Position numbers and translations under genes: made by a program. Positions 26,241-39,609 of a DNA stretch of 64,000 nt are shown piece by piece. This stretch comes from Vespula vulgaris. Lineage: Eukaryota; Arthropoda; Insecta; Hymenoptera; Vespidae. The stretch's first letter is position 1, and each line of letters starts with the position of its first letter. The DNA lies in contig NC_066588.1 in NCBI RefSeq assembly GCF_905475345.1, forward strand, positions 11,153,473 through 11,217,472, written 5' to 3'. Below the pieces are notes generated by a model, which did no database searches, was not told the origin of the DNA, and saw nothing but the letters and a program-made list of their open reading frames with translations.

Positions 26241-28091
26241 AATTTAATAAAAAAATCGCAAAACAATTACAAAATATAAACAAAAATTAAAATTCAACAC
26301 ATTATTTAAAAATATATGAATATCAATTATTGTGATTTCAAGTAATGATTATCAGTAAATTCAAAATCAGTTAATAAAACCATTCTCGTTCTCGTGATAA
26401 CACAATGTTGCGCAACATTCCACGAGATAAAATTATAGAAATAGGGATCAATCAAACGTACTGCAAGTAACGAAACACAGTATAATGTGACGGTATGCAC
26501 ATTCTAACCTAGTCAAAATTAACCAATCATTTTATAGATACGATCGCAAGTTACGTCTTACGCGATAATTATACATAAAAATGTTGCCTCATTGTACGTT
26601 TGATAAAGATGGAATTGTTCAATACTTTTTAAAGTTTTGCACAAGTCATAACGTTTTTTAAATATAGGTGTAAATGTAGGTATGTTCGTTTAAATGTGTG
26701 TGTGTATATAAACAATGTTTTTAACTATAATAACAAATAGACTGAATCAAATATAACAAAATTTTACATATAGTTTGTGTATCATCACGCAAAATGCTCT
26801 TTAAAATTTCAAATTGATCGTTTACAAATTTTCAAAATCGCACCTATTTGACAATAAACACTTTTACGTAAAAAATTAACAAAATGTGGGCCGAATCGAT
26901 TCTGTCAAAATTTTATAGAATACTTTTATAAAATGTTTTATTTACAATTTTAAAGAAATTAATATTTATTATTTTTTTATTTTACGATTTAACACAATCT
27001 TTATAATAATTAAAAAATTAAAAACTAATGAAATATTTAAACTGATACAATTGAAATTTTATAAAACATTTTTATGAAATGTAAAAATGTTTGCTTTCAA
27101 ATTTCAATGATCAGATACTAATCAAATACTACTACTAAGATGTCAATCAAAATGATACCTATTTTAGTTAAAATATTGTAACGTTAAACATGAAATAAAT
27201 TAATATATAATAAATAAAACATGTGTAGCTATTAGACAAAATTCATAAAATGAATAATGGTAAAACATTCAAATTATGATAACGAAAAAGAAATTAAGGG
27301 ATTAATATTAGAGACGCGAAATTCCCTAATTTAAAAATAGGATGTAACGAACCAATCACCTTGGACGTTAAATTACGAAAAAGAGAAAATTTTTTTCTAG
27401 TATCCAAAAAACACAGATAGATGCGCATGATCCTAAAACTAATTTCAAAAATATGAAAATAATCCAATTCAAGAGAATAAATAGATAATATGTATTCAAT
27501 AAAATATAAATATAGATAATAAATATAAAGTATAAATATATAATATATGTAATATATATAAATACAATTAAGAAATTTAAGAAATTCAAAGTGAAATAAA
27601 AATGTATCTTTCTAGAGTCAATAAATCACCAATAATTCAATTTATCAATATCAGAAAAGTATTATTAATATTATAAGTATGTATGTTTAAAAAAGAAAGT
27701 GATTAAATTTTACAAATACAAAATTAAATAGTTTCAAATAAATGAAAAAAATATTAATTTTTCATTCGTACATATATGTATAATGATTCATTTTCATAGA
27801 AAGTTTCTTTCACAATTTTCAAACACGTATTACCATCTATACATTTTTACCTGTTTAATGACTGACGCTTGCGCTCTGTCGTTTCCCGAAAAAGTACAGT
27901 TCTTTCACCCTCAAACCTTCGTTTTATAGCATTGTATACCATCAAAAGAATTTTAGTTAAATATTTGTATTTAGTTGAATTTATATATAAAACTAAATGT
28001 TAAGGGAGTGAATTGCTCAATTTTGTTAGAGACAATTCACTCGTAGAAATTATATATATTAGTATAACGTTCGACAACTTCATGTTTCACA
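26241..28091. other. Divergent intergenic region between glutathione synthetase and Psi
   Basis: The two genes are transcribed away from each other across 1.85 kb, so both promoters should lie here. I see no exon and no unambiguous TATA box. The sequence next to the Psi start is somewhat less AT-rich (about 27850-27930), which would suit a housekeeping promoter. Confidence 0.55.
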
Positions 28092-31000
28092 ATGAGTGAT
28101 TATTCAGCGGTCGCTCCGCCTCAAAATTTTAGCCAAAGCTCCGCATTTGCGGCAGCTTTGCAACGGGCAAAGCAGGTAAATATTAATTTTAGTATTATTT
28201 TAACCTACCATACGTATAATTAATTTTATTGAATTTGAAAAGTGTAATACTTTACCAAACGTTCCAACGTTACATCTCTGTACGTTTATTATATTAAAAA
28301 AGTTCTATTATATTCTGTAAAATGCTATATTAATTACTTTGCTCATTATTAATGTAAGTATATCTATATTATTACAAATATTGTAACGTATATACGTCTT
28401 CCTTGATGAAACACGTGCGATCGGCACGACCTGCTTTATTCTAAAGTTTATTTGTATGGAGTCGTATATTTTGTTTTTAAATAAGAAAAAAAATGAAGAT
28501 GAATTTTCAAAAGTTATTTTTTATAATTTTTCTTTATAGATAGCAGCGAAAATTAATCCTGTTAGTCTGCAAAATATTCAAGATTCTAAATTAAAACGTC
28601 CTCTTGAAGATAGTACAGGTAATGTTCACTTTTAATACTTTCTAGTAATATTTTCAAACAATTGAAGATTAACGTTATTATTAGAATATTAAAAAATCAT
28701 ACAATAATATATAAAAATAAGGAAATATGATTAATTTTTTGTTGTAATATATATACGTTTGTTATTTTAAAACCTTATTGCTTTAAAATGTATAATATAG
28801 AACCTGAAGCAAAGAAAATGGCAGCATTAGTAGCAGATCCGTTGATAGGACTTCGTGGCCCTACAAGTAATAGTTCTATTGGGGAAGGATCCAATCAAGC
28901 AACAACTAAAGTAGGATCACAAACATCTTCATCTACTCCAATAGGTGGTATGGGAGGTATTTGCAATGAAGATATCAGAGTTCCAGATAAAATGGTCGGG
29001 TTAAGTAAGTAACATATCAATATCTTTATTATTTGAAGGAGATCATTATCTTTCATAGATATGAATGTATCTGTAACACGTTTAATCACTTTTCTTTTTC
29101 ACATATTATCCATAAGTTAAATTCATAATTCATAGTACTATTTTTACAGTAATTGGGAGAGGTGGAGAGCAAATAACCAGATTACAAAGTGAGACAGGAT
29201 GTAAAATACAAATGGCTCCAGAAGGTGGACTACCTGAACGAGTTTGCACACTAACTGGTTCACGAGAAGCTGTCAAGTAACTTGTTTTTCCCTTCTTATT
29301 TCATTATTTTCATCTATTTTGTATGCAATGCAATCCCATTTTGTTATTATATCTTGACACAACGGAAAAGGGTCTATCACCATTAATCATATTGAGTTAC
29401 ATTTACAAACCTTTAGTGTAGTTAAATGCTATATATTGCACATATAACACATTAAAAAAAAAAAAAAGAAAGAAAGAAAAAGAAAAAAAAGGAAAAGAAA
29501 AGAAAATGCTCTTGTAGCATAATTACAGCTGGTGAAAGAAATTTTAAGATATTTATAATGAAGCCAAGCAAATCTGCTATCCTCCTGAATTTTTATATTC
29601 AAATTGAAATCATAATTCTATTATTAAACTAGGAACGTTTCACCTATCCCCCTTTTTGTGCAACTTCCTGAGTATACCTGAAATTATCACCTATTTTTAT
29701 AAAATATTTATGAGAAACAAATTCTTGATATAATCATAATATTAGAAAATTTCAAGGTTTTGTACTGATTGTACTAGAACATGTGCTCTAAGCATAATTT
29801 AATCTGACGATATATAGTTTGTATGTATTTATTTTACTATGGTATGCTATCACTTCATGCTGACATGCATTTTATAATTGTACAACTTACGCTTTTGCAT
29901 ATTAAAGTTACCAAGTGTTTTACAGAACCATTATATAGCTCCAGGATGTGAATAATGGGCACAGATTCGACTTTGCACATGCATCAGAATTTCAGTCATA
30001 GAAAGTGATCCATGAGTTGTGGATTTTGGTTTAATGCTTTTGTATTTACTAATAGTTTTTTGCTTTCAATAGGGTATGGAGAGAAGGAAGGAAGGAGGAT
30101 AGGATATGCATGGGGACGTGTTGTTCGCAACTGGAAGAAAATTGAATTTTTATTTATTTAAAAAACTGCTTATATCTGTGGTTATAATATTTATATCTGA
30201 AGTTTGATTTTATTGTACATTTCTATGAAAAATTTAAACATAAACCTGAAAATGAGAGCAAAACCAATTATGGTTTATCATATTTCATCACATAGTAGAT
30301 ATTTTATGTGTTGCAAACAAACTATTGCTGTATAGTATTAGAGAATTTCGATATAAGAAAGAATCCGCGATTGTATTGCACTTTCAACTTACATTTGTTT
30401 CAGTCGAGCGAAAGAATTGGTGCTTTCAATTGTGAACCAAAGAAGTAGAACAGAAGGAATCGGAGATATAAGTATGAGTGGGAGTAGTGGAGGAATGATA
30501 GGACATCCCGGTTTTGTAGAAATTATGATTCCGGGTCCAAAAGTTGGATTGATAATTGGAAAAGGAGGAGAAACAATCAAACAGCTTCAAGAAAAATCTG
30601 GAGCGAAGATGGTCGTTATACAAGAAGGTCCTTCGCAAGAACAAGAAAAACCTTTAAGGTAATGCTGATATTAAAATCAGTTTCACATGATGCATTATCG
30701 TTATTTTTATAAAAAGAATCGAATATTATACGTTATTAATTCTGCAGAATAACTGGAGATCCTCAAAAAGTAGAATATGCAAAACAATTAGTATACGAGC
30801 TTATAGCAGAAAAAGAAATGCAAATGTTCCATAGAGGTGCAAGAGGTAGTGATAGAGGAGGAAATTATTCTAATGATAGTAATTTTAATCATGGCTCTTC
30901 TAATAACGATGGAGTTGAGGTATATAATCTTTCTATGCCGAAATAAATGATTTTTCAATTTATTTATTGATCATTTTTCTTGTGTATTTAAAAAACAAAT

Positions 31001-32907
31001 ATTATTAAATAGAATATAAATTTCTATGTAATTACTTACCGATTTAGGTATTAGTTCCAAGAGCCGCAGTAGGTGTTGTTATTGGTAAAGGGGGAGATAT
31101 GATAAAAAAGATTCAAGCTGAAACTGGAGCAAGAGTACAATTCCAACAAGGAAGAGAAGATGGTCCTGGAGACAGAAAATGTTTGCTATCTGGAAAACAT
31201 CAAGCTGTGGAGCAAGCTCGTCAACGTATTCAAGAACTTATTGATAGTGTAATGGTAAATTTCATATAATTTATATATATTTTACTCTTATTTATAACAT
31301 TTATGCGTATCTTATATTACTGCAGAGGAGAGACGATGGTAGAAATAATATGGGTGCCAGAAGTGGGCCCAGAGGAAACGGTTTTGGTACTGGTAGAAAT
31401 CCAAATGAATATGGTACTTGGGATAGGCGCCAAGGTGGTCCTATGCAAGATAAGATAGAAACTACTTTTACTGTACCTTCTTCAAAATGTGGTATAATTA
31501 TTGGGAAAGGTAGATTAAATGCAATCGTGATAGATCCTATTTAAATTAATCGTTAAAATGATATTCTATTTAAATTGATTTTATATAACTTTTTTTAGGG
31601 GGTGAAACTATAAAGCAAATAAATCAACAAACAGGAGCGCATTGCGAATTAGACAGGCGGAATCAAAGTAATGAAAGTGAAAAAATTTTCATAATTCGTG
31701 GCAATCCTGAACAAGTGGAGCATGCTAAGAGGATATTTAGTGAAAAATTAGGAATGGTATGAATAATATTGTCTATACTCTTTCAAATTTAATTAAAATA
31801 ATAAACAATATTTTAGAAATAAAAAAGTTGAATGCTTTTCTTTTGATTATAGGGACCAGCTAGTACTTCTTTCACAGGTGCGCAAGGAGCAATTGGTTAT
31901 AATCCTAGTTGGAACGCTGGAACAGGATATCAAGCCTGGCCCAGTCAACCTCAATCTAGTGATGCAGGTAAGATATCCGTAAAACAGAAAAGAATATTTT
32001 ATAATCTACCAAATCATTATTGTAATAGGTAATGCTAGTCAAGCACCTGTGCAAGTTAATCCACAAACAGGTCAGCCTGATTATAGTGCACAATGGGCAG
32101 AATATTATCGATCTCTTGGTATGCATAGAGAAGCAGATATGATAGAACAACAAGCAAAACAAGGAAAACAAGATCATAATCAAGCAGCAGGTAAATTGTT
32201 TTATTAAATTTACAAAGTCATTGCCGATGACAAAAAAATTATAATTAAATTGAATGATATTTTATACCATAGGAAGTGCACAAAATCAATCAAATCCTGC
32301 AACGGCAACAGCTTCTACTCCTGGTCAACAACAACAACAAACACAACAGCAGCAAACAGGTGCTGCTCAAAATGGAGGTCAAGCTGATTATAGTGCTCAA
32401 TGGGCTGAATATTATAGAAGTATCGGTAAAATAAAAGAAGCTGAAGCAATAGAAGCACAAATGAAAGCAGGCAAGGTATGTAACGCTTTAAAATACTTTA
32501 AAATTGTATATACGTATCTACAATTTGAATTTCCTGTATCCTATGTACTTATTATCGGATATATTAGGTACTAAAAAAAATATAAAATATATTACATACT
32601 ATAAAAATGTTGTTTACATATAAATCCACTTTTACGTTTATAGTTGGGAATACAAGGAAATCAAATTACACAACCTCAAATGCAACCAGCTATGCAGAAT
32701 CAATCGACTGGCCCACCTGGTAGTACACCAAACACATTTCCACAAGCTTATGGTAGTTATCCAGGAATGAATGCTGGTTCAGCCCCGACTGGTTATTATG
32801 CAGCAGGTGCAGGGTCTACAAGTCAACCACAATCTGGACAACAAAATCCAACTTTTCCTGCTAATTATCAAAACTATCCTTACTCGCAGTCCAGTTCTGA
32901 TAATTAA
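28092..32907 (+). CDS. Psi: Psi / FUBP-KSRP family protein with four KH domains
   Basis: Nuclear RNA- and single-strand-DNA-binding protein; the fly orthologue is a splicing silencer that binds U1-70K, and vertebrate FUBPs also act at MYC. Thirteen exons: 28092-28175, 28540-28618, 28801-29004, 29150-29276, 30404-30658, 30748-30919, 31048-31254, 31326-31509, 31599-31756, 31853-31967, 32029-32190, 32273-32475, 32644-32907, giving 737 residues in phase. GxxG loops mark the KH domains: GRGG (about 125), GKGG (217), GKGG (320) and GKGG (436). Two copies of the AB motif DYSAQWAEYYRS follow at about 546 and 621, the elements used by Psi to contact U1 snRNP. A Gln-rich stretch separates them and a Gly/Tyr/Gln-rich tail ends the protein. 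A consensus donor lies 23 bases past the stop, suggesting a 3' UTR intron. Psi is preferred over generic FUBP because of the twin AB motifs. Confidence 0.95.
29453..29507 (+). repeat. Purine-only A/G tract in a Psi intron
   Basis: A run of about 55 A and G bases, built from AAAG and AAAAG units, lies in the 1.1-kb fourth intron. The intron holds no other recognised element. Confidence 0.8.
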
Positions 32908-35128
32908 GCTTCCAGAGGAAAATATAAGCTGTAAGTAAATATTTTTTATTTTTGCAAATGTTTTCAAAATGGAAAGTTGTAAGATCTTCTCGTTCATATA
33001 AAATATATTATTTATATAAAAAGAATGGTTTATAAATATTCAATTATTATATTTTACATTTCATGGCAATAATAATAATAATAATATAATATCGTTTTTA
33101 TAAATTATAGTATTACTGCCTTATAAAAAATAACTATGCTAATTTTTCAAAAGTAGTTTAATTTTAATTAGAATATCGCACAACTTTCCTTGGATGTAGT
33201 TTTAATTGTTACGTTTTTAAGTCACTGTGAAAAAGAGTGCTGTAGAGAAATGTAATTGTATTTTAAGATATAAAATATTTAATATTGGAATATATAAAAT
33301 AAATACAACCTTATAAATATGGTTTAAAAAATTGTAGTTATTATACATTTTTATATAAAAAAAAAAAAACTTCGAATTTTCAACTTATTATAAATACTTA
33401 TTTTATTCTATAAAGAAATCAAAGTTATATTTATAGCACTATTTCTAATCACTTTGACTTATATCGATTTGATATTTGTTGATGTATACTTTAAAATGAA
33501 TCAAAATCAATGGTGTAAGAAAAAAAGGAAGATACATTATATACGCAATCAATGTTATTGATACTTTCAGGGGCATATATATACATATATATATATATAT
33601 ACACGTACGTCTATACAAAATATACTATAGTATCTTAACTCCATACAATGTGTGCTCAATAATATTGACAACTAAATATTTTACACCTTTGAATTTCTAT
33701 TTCCCTTTATAATAGGGTCATCTCTTTTATTATAATTATTTGTTTATTTCAGATAGTTTTCAAATAGCTTTCCATCGGGATGTGGTTAATGCCTGCTGTA
33801 CCTTCATATGTTTATAAAAAATTACTGCAATTGCTCGCTTTATAAAAATCATTATTATCTAAAAGCACCGTTAGAAACAATTATATTCTATTAATACTAT
33901 ATTACAATTTATGGTTTTTTTTATATACATACATAAACACATGTATACATATATATATATTGTAGGATATGCATCATTTTAGATGTAAGATATAAGAAAC
34001 ATTAGTTATTGAATATTGAAGTTAATAGTATAATGTAATATCAATATGATGTCCACACCTGTGTTTTAATTACGCTACTGTATGTACACTTACTTCATAA
34101 CATATAACTGTAATATAAGTTAAAACTAGCAGGTGCAGCAGCAGGTCTGAAAGAGGAACGAGGGATCGCCAACATTAACCATATTACTGCACCCATGTTT
34201 CATTAAAATTGTTGAAAATTATACTTTCGAATGCGTTACTACGAAATATTTAAGTATCTACCACAATAGATCATTATTTATGTCTCGCAGATTCATTCAT
34301 AGAATATTTCTTTCATCAAATTTACAAACCTCTATACAATAACAAGGTTGTAAAGAGACAGCTAAACTTTATTTTTATTACTCATCATTTATTGATAATA
34401 TGTATTCAAAGAACTATGATATATATGACGCTCTATATACATATGCTATTATAACAATGCTAAATACAACATTACCTTTATTTCTCTGCTCTTTCTCGTC
34501 AAACACCACAACTATTTTTAGATTTTTTGGAGCTGAACAGGCAATTAGAGAGATGCTTGCTCATTGCAGGGTAAACGACAACATTGGGATCCATGACATA
34601 AAATCTCTTACCAGCATTATCTTATATGTTGAACTTTAATGAAAACAGGACCTGCAAAACAATTGGAGATTAGTGGATGATATATACAAAATAGATGATA
34701 AACCAATATCTTCAAATGTGTAGTGTTTAAAATACTCTAAAAGATTTTTGTTTTTTGTTATGTTATAAATGATTATGAATCATCTAGCAATAAGATTTAA
34801 TTTCCATTAGGTGTTTGCAATTTTATATACCTAAACATTTGTCAATGTAAATTTTATTACTTTTAAATTTATAATTCATTTATTGGTAAGCTTAGTGTCA
34901 GGTTTTAAATTCATTTGTTATTTCTTGTGAAAAATGCATTTTGATATCATGCAATATTTGAATATATAATTATTATCAATAATTATTATCAATAACTGAT
35001 TTATATGTTATAATAATGATTTGAATATGTCATTTGTATGTTCATTTTTTTTTATACTGAAACTACTGAAACTTATCATCAATTACAGAATTATCTTATA
35101 TTATTTTGCAATTAACTTAAAATATTGT

Positions 35129-35181
35129 AAGTTATATAAATAAAATTTATATAACTTATATAAATAAAATTTATATAACTT
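35129..35181. repeat. Duplicated AT-rich palindrome
   Basis: A near-perfect palindrome built on AAATTTATATAACTT is present twice in immediate succession, with a unit of about 24 bases. No function is evident. Confidence 0.7.
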
Positions 35182-35712
35182 GCACGAACAATCCTTAATC
35201 ATTATCATAAAGAAAATGAAAAATCAAATTCTAATATTTTATTTAGTATAATTTATATTTTTTTTTTACCAAGATTTGTAAACTCTACTTAAAGAATCTA
35301 ATGTAATAGAATAATTAAAATTTCAATACAACTCTTAACATTTGTAAATCAGTAAACTTGAAAATTAAAATGAATCGCATAAGTATAAGGTATATTAAAT
35401 AGTATGTAATATCTATTTAACTTAATAATATTTCTCTTATATTTTTAATTTTTAAGTAGTTCCATTTATTACCATGAAATTGTTACTCTCCTTATAATAC
35501 ATACTGCATGTTATTTTTCATTTTATATGTTGGTTTATAGTACTAACAATATTTATATCAATTACTTTTGTACCATTAAAAAACAAAAAGGTATACTTTA
35601 GTTATGTTTTGCTCAAACTATAATGAAATATATTGTTGTAAAATTCATTACACAAAAGCTTTAATTTAATTACAATTTTTAAAAAGTCATAACTTCAAAC
35701 TTAATTGAAAAG

Positions 35713-35753
35713 TATTTTTTTTCTTTCTTTCTTTCTTTTTTTTTTTTTTTTTT
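35713..35753 (+). repeat. Polypyrimidine (TTTC)n / poly(T) tract
   Basis: About 40 bases are almost wholly T with regular C interruptions. Confidence 0.8.
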
Positions 35754-36611
35754 ACTGTTGACATCTTTATTATGATACCAATTTATATAAATTCCCAACT
35801 TTTGCAATTGTATGTTGCATTTTATTAAGCATATATTATATTATCTGACACTTCTCTTTATAGATCATGCCAATTACTATTTCTTATGTAATTATTTTAT
35901 AGTATATTACTCAATTGAAACTAATGAAAGTGTTTCAGGGACTCTACAAATAAAGGTCGCTACAAATTTATCCAGTATCCCTGATAAGAAGCAACACGTA
36001 GTAAATGTGCATGTATTAATTACTTTGTAAATATATATTGTCTCCAATATCTTGAAGCAGCTACTCAAATGAAGGTTTGTATATTTATACAGCAGTAGAT
36101 TTTTTAATTGCTTGTGATTATTTCTCTTTATATGTAGACATATAAATGTTTAATAAAGATATTTATGTTTAACAAAATACTTTAGTATACAATTCCCATA
36201 CTTGATATATCAATACCTATGTAAAATCGATATATATCGTAAAATATTTAAAAATTGAAAGTTATTTCTAATATTGATATAACTCAAATATTCATGTAAT
36301 CATTTAAAATCAAATTTGTAAATAGGTAGGAAAACTAAATATTCTGAAAAAGATTATACATGCAAAAAAAATGTTTATTTGTGCATAGACATATTATTAC
36401 CTGATTCATTTAAGCATAATAAACAATGTAAGTTTAGTAAAAGGCTTGTAATATAATACTTAATTTAAAATTTATATATATATATATATTATGTATAAAT
36501 TATTTGCCAGCAAAAAGATAATGCATGGTAACTGCAAAAATTAATAATCAAAAACCCTTCTTGCCTATAATTATACTACAACACATTCTTTAAGAAGTAT
36601 TTTTACATTTC

Positions 36612-38745
36612 TCATGGTGGACCATACATAGGATTTAATTGTTGCGTACAGCGAATGAACGTAGCACGTCTCGGTAATTCACGTAATCTTTCCGCACCTG
36701 TATAAGCGCATGCAGATCGTAGACCTCCTAACATATCTAAAACTGTATTTTCTACTAAACCCTTATAGGCTACTTCCACAGTTTTTCCTTCCGAGGATCT
36801 AAAAGTATTAATAAATATACAATTCAAAAAATATATATATATATTAAATTTAAAAATTGTAATTATTCGCACCTGTACTCAGCAACACCACCAGCATGTT
36901 TTTTCATAGCTGTACTAGAAGCCATACCATAAAACAATTTATAATTTTTTCCATCTTTGTTTATAATTTCACCTTCACATTCGTCATGACCAGCAAACAT
37001 GCCACCAGCCATAACAAAATCGGCACCAGCGCCAAAAGCTTTTGCTAAATCACCTGGACAAGTACAACCTCCATCCTAAAAAAGAATAAAAATTGTTAAT
37101 TATTCGTCTATTGAATTATATAGTCTAATAATCATTATAATATCAATATTAGTTTGTGTATACTCGATTAATGTCAGTTACTTACAGAGATTATATGTCC
37201 TTTTAAACCATGTGCAGCATCTGCACATTCAATCACAGCACTTAACTGAGGATATCCAACACCTGTTTTCATTCTTGTAGTACACACAGAACCTGGACCA
37301 ATTCCTACTTTAATAACATCAGCTCCCGAAAGTATTAATTCTTCTACCATTTCTCCTGTTACAACATTTCCTGCCTATGATAGAATTATTTAAATACACT
37401 TTCACATATATTCTAATATATTTGTTTCTAATTGCAAATTAGCAACTTATTAATTAAAATCTTATTAAATGCTTACAATTATAGTATGGTTCGGATATTG
37501 AGATCGCACTTTTCTCACATACTCAACAAAATGTTGTGAATATCCATTAGCAACATCTAAACATATAAATGATAGTTGTGGTACAGCAGCTATTATACTT
37601 GAAAGTCTTCCAAAATCTTCGTTCCCTGTACCAGAACTAGCAGCAACATTTTTTAAACATTCAGGATTTTCTGCAGCAAAATCTTTCCATTCATCTGCTG
37701 TATAATATTTATGAATAGTTGTAAAAAGCCCATGCTGCAAATATAAAGAAATTAACATTAATTAATAGATATTAAATCGTAGTTCAATATAATCAGTTGT
37801 TTTGTGATTAATGCTGGATATAATTTTATAAAATTAAATATTACAATTATAATTTGTAAAATAAATTAACCATTTTTTAATTTGTAAATTACATACTAAC
37901 GTACTAATTGATTTTCAAAAATTCATAAATGTTAATAACTTTTAATAACTTTTACACATGGTGTAACTTTAATTGAAATTTCCCAAGGTGGTATAAAATC
38001 CATTTTGAATAATACAAGTAAACAGAACTTGCTTCAATTTCTTTCAGTTATATTTTCTGTTTTCTTAGATCTTATTAGTTCTGAAACGTTGATATAAAAA
38101 ACAACTATATGATTATATATCTTTATGATTATATGAAATTAATAATATTGAAATTTTTTAAGTATATCATTCTTCTTTAAAAGAAGAATACTTTCCGATT
38201 TTGAATTTAGAGAATAGCCAACATTAAAATCTATCACCATAATAATATTTTATATATAAAATAAATTAATTAAACCTTGGATAAGGCCCTTGCCATCTCG
38301 AATGTTCCTACTGTATCCATATTTGAAGCCATTACAGGTATGCCTCTATAAGTTTGTTTCGAATTACGAAATGTAATTTCTCTATAAAGATCAACCTGAA
38401 ATATACATATTAAAATATATTTACTGAATAACAAAAAACAAAAATACAAATAAATATAGAAACTAATAATCTACAAATCTAAATAAGATAAACTATTCTA
38501 TTATATTATCTTTACCATCTCTACAATCATTCTATAATATTTTTAGATTATTTGTGACTAATATAGCTTACTAATATAAAAAAAAATAGTAGAGGTCTTA
38601 TAAGAAGGTACAACTGTATTGTAATATAGAAATATTTTTAATGCAATTTCAAACTTACATCTGATCTGCTTTTTAATGTACTCCTTTTTGGTCGTAATAG
38701 AACATCTTTGAAATCTAATTTTATATCGTTTATTATATTTGGCAT
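36612..38745 (-). CDS. Gmpr: GMP reductase
   Basis: NADPH-dependent enzyme converting GMP to IMP and ammonia in purine salvage; cytosolic, an IMPDH-like TIM barrel without CBS domains. Six exons on the minus strand: 38745-38659, 38395-38276, 37734-37477, 37374-37186, 37075-36873, 36798-36612, joining in phase to 347 residues, the usual GMPR length. Key blocks are DFKDVLLRPKRS at the N-terminus, MASNMDTVGTFEMA, AGNVVTGEMVEELI, and the active-site loop GIGPGSVCTTR with the catalytic cysteine. SDGGCTCPGD, FVMAGGMFAGHDE and FYGMASSTAMKKH follow. The absence of a CBS insert and the GMPR-type C-terminus argue against IMP dehydrogenase. The gene is transcribed away from RRP1, 2.5 kb distant. Confidence 0.96.
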
Positions 38746-38966
38746 TTTAATAAATGATTTATATTATCAATTAACAAATTTTTGTAGTTGACAATTCCCT
38801 GTCAAAAAATCACCTTGCGTCCACGTATATTACGAATATTTTAAAGCATGGATAGAGCGTTAGAATGGCATTCCTGAAAGAATGATTAAAATTGAAAAAA
38901 GCATAAGTTTTATTTAAATGATTTACCTTTCATAAAATAAAATAAAAACTTATTTACACTTTGACC

Positions 38967-39306
38967 AAGCTGGATTAACTTTAATCAACGATTGACTCGA
39001 TCAGCAGTGTAGCAAACAGTAAAACTTTTAACTGTATATTGTTTTTAATCTATAACTTCGTGATGTAAATAATCATTAAAAAATTATATACATAATACAA
39101 AAATGCATATATATATTCTCTTAATTTATTTTAATTATTATTTTGTCTATTCTATAATACATATCAAATTTTTAAACAGTTATTAATGTTTAGGTTAAGA
39201 ACAAAAATATAGGTTAAGAATGACATATAGTTCAAAGTTTTACTGTTTGCTACACTGCTGATCGAATTAATCATTGATTAATATTAATCGAGCTTAATCG
39301 AGCTTA
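38967..39306. mobile_element. MITE-like element with about 80-bp inverted repeats
   Basis: The left arm (about 38967-39036) and right arm (about 39225-39306) are reverse complements with few mismatches. Both contain GATCAGCAGTGTAGCAAACA or its complement and an AGTAAAAC core. They enclose about 190 bases of AT-rich sequence with no coding capacity. Size and structure fit a non-autonomous DNA transposon. Target-site duplications could not be fixed because the right end runs into a tandem repeat. Confidence 0.7.
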
Positions 39307-39339
39307 ATCAAGCTTAATCGAGCTTGATCGAGCTTGATC
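39284..39339. repeat. 10-bp tandem repeat, unit TTAATCGAGC
   Basis: Five and a half copies with single-base changes (TTAATCAAGC, TTGATCGAGC) directly abut and extend the right inverted-repeat arm. The array seems to have grown from the element's end. Confidence 0.85.
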
Positions 39340-39531
39340 ATATATATATCACATGTGAACAACTGCCGGCCTGCGAGCCGCGTATGGTTGTGTCCTTACT
39401 TGTTCGCTTCGGTAAGGTGGGGTAATGGGGAGAAAATGATCCCCACTATTTGACATCACAGTACCTCATGACTTCTACAGCTTTTGTTTTTAAACATGGA
39501 GTGATGGAGTGACGGCTAGTAAACTTAAGTA

Positions 39532-39609
39532 GTGGGGATTAATTGATAGTAGGGATTGATTGATGGTGGGGATTGATTGATGGTGGGGATTGATTAATGG
39601 TGGGGATTG
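39532..39609 (+). repeat. 17-bp minisatellite, unit GTGGGGATTGATTGATG
   Basis: Four full copies and a partial fifth are visible at 39532, 39549, 39566, 39583 and 39600, with one to three differences each. The G-rich GTGGGG in every unit is unusual for this AT-rich region. Confidence 0.9.

Larger units (their letters stand above)
32908..36611. other. 3.7-kb Psi 3' flank with several GC-richer islands
   Basis: No complete gene is recognised. A donor GTAAGT at 32931 and an acceptor TTTATTTCAG ending at 33752 could frame a 3' UTR intron of Psi. Less AT-rich islands at 34130-34200, 34540-34590 and 35925-36010 stand out from the background and are each preceded by an acceptor-like sequence. They may be alternative 3' exons or conserved UTR. 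TA and T-rich tracts fill the rest. Confidence 0.5.

Noticed and set aside
36612..38745. IMP dehydrogenase as an alternative for the GMP reductase gene
   Set aside because: No CBS domains are present, the length is 347 residues, and blocks such as MAGGMFAGHDE and the C-terminus are of GMPR type.
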